A DNA stretch of 64,000 nt, taken from NCBI GenBank assembly GCA_031552185.1, contig JAVBMU010000031.1, positions 27,720 through 91,719 of the forward strand, in the 5' to 3' direction. Origin of the DNA: JAVBMU01 sp031552185. Its GTDB lineage: Bacteria; Actinomycetota; Actinomycetes; Actinomycetales; Cellulomonadaceae. The notes under the pieces were generated by a model. That model was not told the origin of the DNA. It made no database searches and saw only the letters and a list, made by a program, of their open reading frames with translations. Shown here piece by piece: positions 33,838-42,425 of this stretch (position 1 is the stretch's first letter; the number at the start of each line of letters is the position of its first letter). The position numbers and the translations under genes were made by a program.

Positions 33838-35943
33838 GTGAGTCAAGCCGAGACAACCCCCCGGGAGGAGTCCGATCGGACTCCCCGGACCGAGCCGAAC
33901 CCGGCCGCAGCGCCGGAACACAACAGGACAGAAAACGGGTGGACCGGGAACGGCACGACGCCGGACGTCACGGTCAATGGCGGCTTCGCCGCCGACATTG
34001 TCGAGCAGGTCCAATTCAATCAACTCTTCGCGTTCGTCGAGTCGGCGGGCAGCCGAATGCACCGCACCGCACTGCCGGCGGGCGCTGTGCCGCAATGGGT
34101 CCGCGATCGCGCCCGCCACGCCTTCGTCGAACCGGCGGGATATCGCCGCGCCCGCGGCGCGCTCGGTGGTGCGCCCCTGCTGATCCTGCGGGGTGCGCGG
34201 GGCACCGGCCGGGAAGCCGCCGCCCTGCACCTGCTTGACGAACTGCGACCAGGGGCCACCTTGGTCGCACTGCGCCCCTCCATGACGTGGCCGGAACTCG
34301 GGTCCTACCCGTACCGAGATGGCCTGTGCTACGTGCTGTCCGACCACCAGGACCCCCTCGACCCCTCGGAACGCCAGTTCCTCCCCACTGCGATGGACCG
34401 GGCGCTGGCGGGCAAGAACTGCTTGCTCATTGTGACGACCCGCTCCGATGTGCGCCCACCGGCGGGGATCTCTGTCGTCGACATCGAGGCGCCGCCCGCG
34501 CCGGACGTCGTCGCGGCCGAGGTCGCGGCGCACGGTCGGCGACTGACGCCGCAGCAGATGACGCTGCTCTGCGAGACAGCGGTCGAGGACCCCGGCCCAG
34601 CGGCGGTGAGCGCCCTCGTCGAATCGGCGCTCGAGGCGTCGGCCGGAATCGAGGACTACCTGGCCACGGTGCGCGATGCGGGCACCGCAATTTGCGCCGA
34701 ACTCGACGCCGTCGAGGACAACGCCGACCTGGCCGTGATCGTCACGCTCGCCTTTTTCCCGGACGCGCCGGTCAGCGAGTTCGACCGCATGGTCGATGCG
34801 CTCCGGCGCACGCTCGACGGCGACCTCGAGCCGCCCGGAGAAAGGCAACTCGTGCGCCCGAGCCGGGCCCGAATCACCGATTCCCGCCTGGTCCGCGTCG
34901 TCGAGGCGGACATCGACCGGTTCGGCACCCGGGACCGCATCGTGACCACCCGCGCCGACTCCTACGCCAGGCTGTGCCTGCGCGAACTGAACTCGCGTTA
35001 CGGCGAAAATCTTTGGGCGCCGCTGCACGGATGGCTCGAATCGCTCATCCTCGATTCGGCCGCCGCGTCGACGGAATTTGTCGCCGAGCGCGCGGCCTGG
35101 GCGCTGGCGACCCTCGCCGAGTGGGCGCCGGCGCGCGTGCTCGGCCACTACATCGAGCCGTGGTCCGGCAGTCCCCTCCGGGACGGATCGTTGGATCCGC
35201 GCTTCCTGGTCGCAACCTTCGCCCTGTCCCTGATGGACCCGGCCGGCGGCGCGAACCACAAGCGGGCCGCCACCTGGTGCCGGGACCGGGAGCTGGGACG
35301 CCACCTTGCCGGCGCCTTCGCCCTGGTGGGCCCCCTCGGCGTCAGCGATCTGTGGGGGTCCTTCGAAGCCCTGTGGGACTTCGGCACCCGGACTCGGAAC
35401 ACCGGTCTCTCGCATCGGTTCATCGCCCAACTGGTTGCCGTCGCCGTCGAAGCGGGCGTCAGCCCGCACCGGGTTTTCGAGTACATCAACCGGCGCTACG
35501 AACAGGCCCGAACCAAGAGGCCGGCGGCCTGCCGCCGCCCCCTGCAGCTCCTGTTCACCGTGATGAATCCGGGGCCGCGGCCGTCGGCCGAGCCGCTGCC
35601 GTGCGTCCGCATGCTCGCCGAGGATCCCGATGCGGCCGACGCACTCGTTGCCGCCCTGCAGCCGGCGCTGAGCCAGATCGGCTTCCTGCGGCCCGCGACC
35701 GAAGCGCTGTGCGCCCTGCTCACGAACGCGGCGCAGACAGGTTCGGATGCCGTCCTCCGGTCGCTGGCCGACTCCTTCGAGCACAGCGGCATTCTCGACG
35801 ACGGCGTCCGGGCCGATGTCGTCCGTGAGATCGCCATGGTGTCGATGTCCGATCGACAGGCACGGCTCTCCGAGGCGGCGATCGCCGCGTTCCTGCAATA
35901 CCTCGACGCGCACCACCCTCGAAAGGAGCAGGTCACATCATGA
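33838..35943 (+). CDS. STAND-like P-loop protein with degenerate Walker A, first gene of the CHAT module
   Basis: 701 residues, unrecognised as a named family. After a polar, disordered N-terminus comes a short segment VTVNGGFAADIVEQVQFNQL (about 45-64) resembling the beta-rich tags found in actinobacterial conflict proteins. Residues ~100-230 look like a P-loop fold: LLILRGARGTGREAAAL (119-126, with GRE where GKT is expected), then a strand CLLIVTTRSD ending in the sensor-like TTRSD. The rest is mainly alpha-helical, as in STAND ATPase C-terminal regions. The GGAGG ribosome site is six bases before GTG. It overlaps the next gene by four bases. Probably a sensor or switch; nucleotide hydrolysis is doubtful. 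Confidence 0.7.
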   Translation: MSQAETTPREESDRTPRTEPNPAAAPEHNRTENGWTGNGTTPDVTVNGGFAADIVEQVQFNQLFAFVESAGSRMHRTALPAGAVPQWVRDRARHAFVEPAGYRRARGALGGAPLLILRGARGTGREAAALHLLDELRPGATLVALRPSMTWPELGSYPYRDGLCYVLSDHQDPLDPSERQFLPTAMDRALAGKNCLLIVTTRSDVRPPAGISVVDIEAPPAPDVVAAEVAAHGRRLTPQQMTLLCETAVEDPGPAAVSALVESALEASAGIEDYLATVRDAGTAICAELDAVEDNADLAVIVTLAFFPDAPVSEFDRMVDALRRTLDGDLEPPGERQLVRPSRARITDSRLVRVVEADIDRFGTRDRIVTTRADSYARLCLRELNSRYGENLWAPLHGWLESLILDSAAASTEFVAERAAWALATLAEWAPARVLGHYIEPWSGSPLRDGSLDPRFLVATFALSLMDPAGGANHKRAATWCRDRELGRHLAGAFALVGPLGVSDLWGSFEALWDFGTRTRNTGLSHRFIAQLVAVAVEAGVSPHRVFEYINRRYEQARTKRPAACRRPLQLLFTVMNPGPRPSAEPLPCVRMLAEDPDAADALVAALQPALSQIGFLRPATEALCALLTNAAQTGSDAVLRSLADSFEHSGILDDGVRADVVREIAMVSMSDRQARLSEAAIAAFLQYLDAHHPRKEQVTS

Positions 35944-37139
35944 GTTCCACGGAAGAAGCACCAGCGGTCCTCGACACCGGGACCGACTCGTACCCGATCA
36001 TCCGGACCATCAAGCTCGATCGGCCCGAGTACCGATTCCTGCGTGGTCCGCGCCGCGATTCCGAGTCGATCCCGCAGACGGGCCCACACGAGACCCTCGT
36101 GATCTGCGTGGGCGGCGAATACCAGGTGCATCACGGGCAGTTCTTTCGCGGCACCGAGGACTTCATCGCCAACGCCACATCCGTCAGCGTGGTCGACACC
36201 ACGTCGAGGCGGGCGGTCAAGACGCGACTGCCCATCCCCTCCCGCAATGCGGCGCTCGGATTCGAGCTGACCGTCAACTTCTCCTGCACGGTCGAGGACC
36301 CCGCCCTCGTCGTGCGGCGCGGCGTGGCGAACCTCGTCAGTCGCCTCACCGACTACCTCGAGTCCTACCCCTCCGTCCTCAACCTCGGCGCCGCGATCGA
36401 GCCCGAGGACCTGGGCGCCGCCCGGGAGATGGCCTCCCTAACCCTGCGCATGCTCCAGGAACTCGACCCGGTCTTCGAGCCGGGCATGACCATCGAGCTG
36501 TCCTCCTGGGCGGTGGAGGCCGCGGACGAGGCGGTCGACCTCGCGAAGCGCGGCTTCCTCCAGGCCGGCGAACAGCAGCTCGGCCATCACTGGGCCGAAC
36601 GCGAGGTCGACTTCCTGCGCCAGAGCCCGGACGGGGCCGACGCCCGCTATCTGTCGCACCTGTTGTCGGATCCCCAGCACGCCCAGGCGGCCCGCGAACT
36701 GCGCGATCGCCAGGATGCGGACGCCCGGGCCGCCGACGAGCGCCGGCGCGCGGCGCTCGAGCGGGAGGACCGGCTGCGGCTGGAGGACCGGGCCGATCGC
36801 CGGGAGTACCTGCTCTGGCGCCGCGAGGACGACCAGTTCGAGCGACAGGTTGCCCTGCAACGCGAACAGGCCCGACGCGAGGACAGCGCACGGCTCCTCG
36901 ATGCGCTGGGAAAGGAGGGCGCCCTCGGCACGCTCCCGCCGGGGCCTCTGAAGAAGTTCCTGTCGGACTACTTCGGCGTCGACTTCACCGCCGGCGTCGA
37001 GTCCTCGGCACCGGCCGCCATCGGTGGCGGCACCCCCACCCACCAGCCCCGCCAATCCGCGCCCGGCTCCGACCGGATCCGGGACCACAACGACCCCGAC
37101 GACCTTCTCGATGACGCCCTGCCGGACCCCGGCGCCTAG
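35940..37139 (+). CDS. SPFH/band-7-like protein with long coiled coil
   Basis: 399 residues. Residues ~50-200 resemble an SPFH/prohibitin-like domain (ETLVICVGGEYQVHHGQFF, ALGFELTVNFSCTVEDPALV, MTIELSSWAVEAADEA). Residues ~250-320 are a highly charged Arg/Glu-rich coiled coil. The C-terminus is acidic and disordered. No membrane helix is seen. The ATG overlaps the STAND-like gene (ATGA). SPFH proteins organise membrane microdomains and oligomeric rings, so this could scaffold the DUF4407 membrane protein encoded next. The domain call is moderate; function is inferred from context. Confidence 0.6.
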   Translation: MSSTEEAPAVLDTGTDSYPIIRTIKLDRPEYRFLRGPRRDSESIPQTGPHETLVICVGGEYQVHHGQFFRGTEDFIANATSVSVVDTTSRRAVKTRLPIPSRNAALGFELTVNFSCTVEDPALVVRRGVANLVSRLTDYLESYPSVLNLGAAIEPEDLGAAREMASLTLRMLQELDPVFEPGMTIELSSWAVEAADEAVDLAKRGFLQAGEQQLGHHWAEREVDFLRQSPDGADARYLSHLLSDPQHAQAARELRDRQDADARAADERRRAALEREDRLRLEDRADRREYLLWRREDDQFERQVALQREQARREDSARLLDALGKEGALGTLPPGPLKKFLSDYFGVDFTAGVESSAPAAIGGGTPTHQPRQSAPGSDRIRDHNDPDDLLDDALPDPGA

Positions 37140-37147
37140 GAGGAAAC

Positions 37148-38620
37148 GTGTCCGAACCGGTCAGTTCACCCGATACCGCCCCCACAACGGCGTCTCTTGC
37201 GACCCTTGCGACGACGTCGCCGGAGCCGATCGCGCCCACCCTGCCCGCGCCGCCCTCGAACGCGGTCGGTCGGATGCTGCGGATCGTCTCCGGCGCGAGC
37301 GAATCGACCATCGCCGATTTTCGCGCGACCCGGAACTGGTACACCGCGCTGGGCGGGGTCATTCTCGGCACCGGGTGTGTCGCGGCGACGTCCATGTGGT
37401 TCGCGGTCGCGAACGCCCTGAACGCGCCCGCGCTTGTGGCCGGCGTGATCGCCCTGGGGTGGGGTCTGTTCATCGTCAACCTCGACCGCTGGCTCGTGTC
37501 CGGACTCAGCGGTCGCGGTTGGCAGGCCCCGATCAAGTACATCGGCCGATTCGCGATGGCATTGACCTTCGCCTTCGTCATCGCCGAACCGCTCGTGCTG
37601 CAAGTTTTCGCAACCGAGATCGCCGTCCAGGTCCGCGAGGACCGGAACGACAGCAACACCGGGATCCGGCGCGAGCTGGCGATCTGCAATCCGGTCCCGG
37701 GCGAGGAACCGGCCGAGCGGGGCGCGTGTCCCGACGGTGGCCTCGTGCTCAGCGTCCCGGGCAAACCAGTGGGTGAGCAGGAGTTGGCCGACCGAAAGGC
37801 CCAACTCGCCGCCATGCAGAAGTCGCTGACCGCCGACCGCGCCGCCTTGGCCCGCGCCCGCACCCTGGCCCAGGCCGAATGCAACGGCACCGCGATCGAC
37901 GGCCTGACCAGCGGCGTCGACGGCCGGGGACCGGAATGTGCGAAGCGATCCGCGGAGGCTACGAATCTGGCACAGAGCCTGGACCTCGAGACCCGCCAGC
38001 ACCAGGTGACCGAGCTGGAAAAGGCGATCAACGACGCCGACGCACGCCGGGTCGCGCAGAAGGAGACATACGAATCCCGGCTCAAGGCCGCGATCGAGGC
38101 CGCATACCGGGAGCGGGCCAAGAATCTGGACGCACCGTCCGGTTTCCTGGACAAGTTCGTCGCCTCCTCGCACCTCGGCCAGGTCTCGGACAATCAGGCC
38201 CAGGCCGAGCAGTCGGCGCGGCGCGACCGGGGAAGCTCGGTCGGGTTGGCCACCTGGGCGATCCGACTGCTGTTCATCGCGATCGAGTGTCTGCCGATCT
38301 TCGTGAAGATGGCGACCGGGGAGGGCGAGTACGAGAAGGCCCTGCGTCACCGGGAGGTCGTGGCCCGGCGCATCGACGAGGAGAACGCCCTGGCGGATGA
38401 GGCGCGGGCAACGTTCGACGCGAAGGCGTCCCGACAGCGGCTGCAGGCCGCCCTCGAGGACTCCGACGCCGAGATCCGCAGCGACCAAAAGTCCCGCAAT
38501 GCCGCCCGAACCGCGCACGTGTCCATCCAGATCGAAGAGGCCCAGCGGGAGTTGCTGTGGCGGCGCGGCGTGGTCCTGACCGCCGGTGCGCTGCCGGTAG
38601 CATCCGGACACAAAGCCTGA
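37148..38620 (+). CDS. DUF4407 membrane protein
   Basis: 490 residues. A Ser/Thr/Pro-rich N-terminus is followed by three membrane helices (YTALGGVILGTGCVAATSMW, then AGVIALGWGLFIVNLDRWLV, then MALTFAFVIAEPLVLQVF), a long extramembrane coiled coil with four Cys (about 165-360), a fourth helix (TWAIRLLFIAIECLPIFVKM) and a second charged coiled coil. The WGLFIVNLDRW motif is characteristic of DUF4407. AGGAGG precedes the GTG start. The role is unknown; its position suggests that it is the membrane arm, possibly the effector, of the module. Confidence 0.8.
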   Translation: MSEPVSSPDTAPTTASLATLATTSPEPIAPTLPAPPSNAVGRMLRIVSGASESTIADFRATRNWYTALGGVILGTGCVAATSMWFAVANALNAPALVAGVIALGWGLFIVNLDRWLVSGLSGRGWQAPIKYIGRFAMALTFAFVIAEPLVLQVFATEIAVQVREDRNDSNTGIRRELAICNPVPGEEPAERGACPDGGLVLSVPGKPVGEQELADRKAQLAAMQKSLTADRAALARARTLAQAECNGTAIDGLTSGVDGRGPECAKRSAEATNLAQSLDLETRQHQVTELEKAINDADARRVAQKETYESRLKAAIEAAYRERAKNLDAPSGFLDKFVASSHLGQVSDNQAQAEQSARRDRGSSVGLATWAIRLLFIAIECLPIFVKMATGEGEYEKALRHREVVARRIDEENALADEARATFDAKASRQRLQAALEDSDAEIRSDQKSRNAARTAHVSIQIEEAQRELLWRRGVVLTAGALPVASGHKA

Positions 38621-38672
38621 AATAAGCGTCGAAATCACCTCAAGCCAGCAAGAAAGGGAGGCTGATCCCGCA

Positions 38673-39377
38673 ATGGCCGCCGGAACGTTCCCACCGGGCC
38701 GACCGAGAACGTTGCTCATTGTGGACGACCACCCCGTGGTCCGCCAGGGCCTGACCGCCCTCCTCGAGACGGCGAACTGGGTCGGCCGGATCCACGAAGC
38801 AGCGACGCTCGCGGCGGCCCGGAAGGCCTTCCGAGCGGCCACCATCGACCTCGCCATCATCGACATCGAACTCCCGGACGGCAGCGGGCTGGGGCTCATC
38901 ACTGAACTGCTCCACGCCCAGCCGAGTTGTCGCAGCCTCGTGCTGACCCTCTATCAGGATGAGCCGACCATCCGGGCCGCCATCGCCGCGGGCGCCCGCG
39001 GCTACCTGGTCAAGGACACCGAGCCGGAGTTGCTCGTCCAGAGTCTGAACACCGTCGCCCACGGCGGCAGCGTGCTCGGCGACGCCATCCTTGCCACCAG
39101 CGCCAACCGCGCCCCGGCCCGGTCCGCCGACGGACCGTTCTCGGCCCTGACCTCCACCGAACGCGACATCTGCCGACTGCTGTGCGAGGGACACAGCAAC
39201 CGCGAAATCTCCGGGCGGCGCAACATCGCGGAGAAGACCGTCCGCAATCAGATCTCGATCATCTTCAGCAAGGTCGGCGCCCGCGATCGCCTGCACCTGC
39301 TCCTGCTGGCCCAGCAGCACGCATTCGTCCTGCCCCGCACGACATTCGGAAAGGAACGCACCGATGGCCCTCGATGA
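38673..39377 (+). CDS. NarL/LuxR-family response regulator
   Basis: 234 residues: a receiver domain (LLIVDDHPVVRQGL with D18-D19, phosphoacceptor D64 in AIIDIELPDGSG, conserved Lys in GYLVKDTEP) and a C-terminal LuxR helix-turn-helix (LTSTERDICRLLCEGHSNREISGRRNIAEKTVRNQIS region). AAGGGAGG precedes the start. The cognate kinase is encoded two genes downstream. It probably controls this module, perhaps through the direct repeats before the STAND-like gene. Confidence 0.93.
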   Translation: MAAGTFPPGRPRTLLIVDDHPVVRQGLTALLETANWVGRIHEAATLAAARKAFRAATIDLAIIDIELPDGSGLGLITELLHAQPSCRSLVLTLYQDEPTIRAAIAAGARGYLVKDTEPELLVQSLNTVAHGGSVLGDAILATSANRAPARSADGPFSALTSTERDICRLLCEGHSNREISGRRNIAEKTVRNQISIIFSKVGARDRLHLLLLAQQHAFVLPRTTFGKERTDGPR

Positions 39378-39804
39378 CCACGTCCTCGTCCTGATGCTCG
39401 CCCCGACCGACACCTTCTGTCACGTCGGCACGGTCAGCCAACTGCGCCGCCACCGCCACCACCACCCGCCCCTGGCGGACATGGAGTACTTCGACGAAGA
39501 CGGCCGTCGGCTGCGCGCGGTCTTCGACGATCCACACCTGGTGACCGACTTCGAGGCCATCACCGGACAGAGCGTCGACGCGGCGGAACTCCAGGGTCGG
39601 ATCGCCGCCACCCTGGCGGCCGCCCGCGAAGAGGCACCGCGGCACCCCGAACTCGACTGCGACATCGCGGACATCCCCGAGGTCCAGGACACCCTGCGGG
39701 CCACCTTGGTCGCGCTCGGCCGGGAGATGAACCTGGCCGAGGAAGCGCCCGGCCGGGACCCGGGTTCGATGCTGCACAACCTGATGCACGCCGCGTTCGG
39801 CTGA
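39364..39804 (+). CDS. Small unknown protein between response regulator and kinase
   Basis: 146 residues, family not recognised. The gene starts 14 nt inside the response regulator and ends 3 nt before the kinase, so all three are co-translated. The protein is soluble and acidic overall, has a His-rich stretch (RRHRHHHPPL, about residues 28-37), an acidic helical middle and a C-terminal GSMLHNLMHAAFG. It could be an adaptor or an inhibitor of the two-component pair or of the CHAT proteins, but nothing in the sequence proves this. Confidence 0.7.
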   Translation: MALDDHVLVLMLAPTDTFCHVGTVSQLRRHRHHHPPLADMEYFDEDGRRLRAVFDDPHLVTDFEAITGQSVDAAELQGRIAATLAAAREEAPRHPELDCDIADIPEVQDTLRATLVALGREMNLAEEAPGRDPGSMLHNLMHAAFG

Positions 39805-39807
39805 TCG

Positions 39808-41790
39808 ATGCGGGCTGAGCACAGCGGCCGAACCTGGGCGACCGTGGTCATCGCGACCGCGGTCGCCCTAGGCCTCCTCGTCGCCGCCGCGGTGGCGGCG
39901 CACCCGGCCGCGATGGAACCGGCCTGGTTGACTCCCCTTGCCTTCACGGCCAGCTTCCTGCCGGTCGGGCTCTTCCTGATCCGGCATCGGCCCCGCGCCG
40001 GCCTGTCGCTCCTGGTGTGGGCCGTAGGCGCACTCTCCGCCGTCGCGTCCGCCGGCCTGATGGGTCCGAGTGCCGGCCTGCCGGGATGGCTCGCCCAATG
40101 GACCTGGTGGCCGCCGGTCGGGCTCCTGCCGCTGGTCCTGCTCACCTTCCCGGAGTCGGCACCGCCCGGTTCGCGGCGGCGCCGGGCCGTCACCCTGCTC
40201 GCCTGGAATGCCGCCCTGGCCACCGTCCTGCTCGCCGTCGCCCCCCTCGTCGGCGACCAGAACGCATTGACCCTCCCACACGCGGCCGAGCCGGCCGCGC
40301 GTCCCCTCTATGTAGCCGCCGTGCTGTGCGTCCTCGCCACGGGGGCCGGGTTCGTCGCGGCGGCGGCCGCGTTGGTCCGCGCCGCCCGGCGGGCCGAGTC
40401 CGCCCAGCGCAGCCAGTACCTCTGCCTGGTCCCGGCGGCCGTCCTCGCGGTGGCCGGGCTGCCGCTGGAGGCGGCCAATGTCACCGCCGCGCTGGTCCCC
40501 GCAATCCTGGCGTTGCCGATCGGCATCGGCGTGGCGGTCGTCCAGTTCAACTACGACGACCTCGGGTTCCGGGTCGCCCGCCGATTCCTGCGCACGGTTT
40601 TGCTCGCGGTCACGGTCGCCGCCTTCGCGGCCGTCCTGTTCGTCGTGGGTTCGTTAGTGATCGATCCGATGGTGCCATTCGCCGCGTGCTTCGTGGTTGC
40701 CGTTCTCGCCGCGGCCCTCGACCCGCTGCGCCGGCACCTCGACGCGGCCGCGGACCGGTGGCTGTTCGGGCACCGATCCGACCCCTATCGGGTGCTGTCG
40801 ATCCTCGGTGATCGGATGCAGGCGTCGTCGGACCCGGCCCAGGCGCTGCAGAACGCGACCGACAGCATCGTCTCAACCTTGACTGTCCCCTATGCCCGAA
40901 TCGTGATCGAGCACGCCGCCGGCCGGACGGTCCTGACCGAGAGCGGCACGCCGACCGTCGCGGCTCCCGTCCCGTTCCCCCTCAGCCTGCCCGATCGCGT
41001 CCTCGGCAACCTGGAGGTGGCGCCGCGGCACGCCAAGGTCTCCTTCGAGGCGCGCGAGGGTGATCTGCTCGCCCAGATCGCCCGGCAGGCGGCCTACGCG
41101 GTGCAGGCGCTTCGACTGACCGCCGACCTGCGCGCCGCCCGCGAGGTGCTCGTCTTTGCCCGGGAGGAGGAGCGCCTCCGGCTGCGCCGGGATCTCCACG
41201 ATGGGCTCGGCCCCGTGCTCGCCGGCGCGCGGATGCAATTGGCCGCCGTCCAGCGCATTACCCCGGCCGGGCAGCCGGCCGAGCGGTTGCGCAACGTCCT
41301 GGATCAACTCGGCGTGGCGGGAGCCACCGTTCGGGAACTGATCGAGGGGCTGCGCCCCGCCGGTCTCGATCTGGGACTCAAACCCGCGCTGGAGCAGGCG
41401 GCGTTCGGCGTTCTCGCCGGTGTCGACTACACCGTCGAAATACCCGAGAACATGCCCGCGCTGCCGCCGGCGGTCGATGTGGCCGCGTTCTTCATCGCCT
41501 CCGAGGCGATGCACAACGTTGCCCGCCACGCGCATGCGACCACCTGCGAGGTCAAGGTCGACGTCGACGCGGACGCGTTGACGCTGGATATTCGCGACGA
41601 CGGCCGCGGCCTCGGGCCGCAGCCGCGCCCGGGCGTGGGGCTGGAGTCGATGAAGGCCCGCGCCGATGAACTCGGCGGCACCGTTGACGTGATCGACGCC
41701 GAACCGGGCGTCCGCATCCACGCCCGGCTCCCGCTCGCCGAGCCCGCCGCACGCCGCGCGCATGCACCCCTGGAGGATCGATGGCACTGA
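39808..41790 (+). CDS. Multi-TM sensor histidine kinase (HisKA_3 type)
   Basis: 660 residues. About nine hydrophobic helices occupy residues 10-310, followed by a GAF-like domain (~325-430), the dimerisation/phosphoacceptor helix RLRLRRDLHDGLGPVLAGAR with H464, and a HATPase_c domain (EAMHNVARHA, DIRDDGRGLG, GVGLESMKARADELGG). This is the standard partner of NarL-type regulators. No extracytoplasmic sensor domain is present, so the signal is probably sensed in the membrane or by the GAF domain. The last ten bases overlap the CHAT protease gene. Confidence 0.95.
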   Translation: MRAEHSGRTWATVVIATAVALGLLVAAAVAAHPAAMEPAWLTPLAFTASFLPVGLFLIRHRPRAGLSLLVWAVGALSAVASAGLMGPSAGLPGWLAQWTWWPPVGLLPLVLLTFPESAPPGSRRRRAVTLLAWNAALATVLLAVAPLVGDQNALTLPHAAEPAARPLYVAAVLCVLATGAGFVAAAAALVRAARRAESAQRSQYLCLVPAAVLAVAGLPLEAANVTAALVPAILALPIGIGVAVVQFNYDDLGFRVARRFLRTVLLAVTVAAFAAVLFVVGSLVIDPMVPFAACFVVAVLAAALDPLRRHLDAAADRWLFGHRSDPYRVLSILGDRMQASSDPAQALQNATDSIVSTLTVPYARIVIEHAAGRTVLTESGTPTVAAPVPFPLSLPDRVLGNLEVAPRHAKVSFEAREGDLLAQIARQAAYAVQALRLTADLRAAREVLVFAREEERLRLRRDLHDGLGPVLAGARMQLAAVQRITPAGQPAERLRNVLDQLGVAGATVRELIEGLRPAGLDLGLKPALEQAAFGVLAGVDYTVEIPENMPALPPAVDVAAFFIASEAMHNVARHAHATTCEVKVDVDADALTLDIRDDGRGLGPQPRPGVGLESMKARADELGGTVDVIDAEPGVRIHARLPLAEPAARRAHAPLEDRWH

Positions 41791-42401
41791 CGGTGCTCTT
41801 CCTGGCGGCGAACGTCGGCACCGCCGAGCGCCCGGCGGCCACCGGCTGGTTGCGGCTCGACCGGGAGGTGACCCAGGTGCGGGCCGCCCTCGCCCGCGCG
41901 CCGGGCGGCGCTCGGATCGACCTGCAGACGGCGTGGGCCGCCACCTGGTCGGATCTGCTCGCCGAGACGTGCCGGGTCCGCCCCGATGTCCTGCACCTCA
42001 GCGGTCACGGCCGGCGGTCCGGCTTGGTCGTGGAGAGCGGACGGTCCGATCCCGCGATCGTTCCCTTCGACGTCCTCGCGTCGGTCCTCGGCGCCACAGA
42101 TTCGCCTCCTCGGCTCGTCGTCCTCAATGTCTGCCACTCCGCCCGAGCGGCACGGGCCGTTCTCGCGGCGGTCCCGGCCATGGTGGGCATGCGCGAGCAG
42201 ATCCTCGACGACGCGGCCGTGACCTTCGCAGCCACGTTCTACGCCGCGCTCGGGCACGGACAACCGGTGTCGGCCGCGCTGGACCAAGCCCGGCCGGCCA
42301 TGGTCCAGCGCGGCTACCCCGATGACGCGGCGTTGCCGCAAGCCGAGTCGCGCGCGGACATCGACCTGACCACCTACCGCTTGTTCGACGTCGCCCGCTG
42401 A
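41781..42401 (+). CDS. CHAT-domain caspase-like protease
   Basis: 206 residues that are almost only a CHAT (caspase HetF-associated with TPRs) domain. The catalytic dyad is intact: VLHLSGHG with H76 and VVLNVCHSA with C118; the C-terminal strand MVGMREQILDDAAVTFAATFY is also typical of CHAT. CHAT peptidases are activated proteases in conflict and cell-death systems, for example Csx29 of Craspase and the proteases that cut bacterial gasdermins. There is no fused sensor, so activation must come from partners. The ATG lies inside the kinase gene. Confidence 0.88.
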   Translation: MALTVLFLAANVGTAERPAATGWLRLDREVTQVRAALARAPGGARIDLQTAWAATWSDLLAETCRVRPDVLHLSGHGRRSGLVVESGRSDPAIVPFDVLASVLGATDSPPRLVVLNVCHSARAARAVLAAVPAMVGMREQILDDAAVTFAATFYAALGHGQPVSAALDQARPAMVQRGYPDDAALPQAESRADIDLTTYRLFDVAR

Positions 42402-42425
42402 CCACCCCGACTGGAGGAGCCCACC

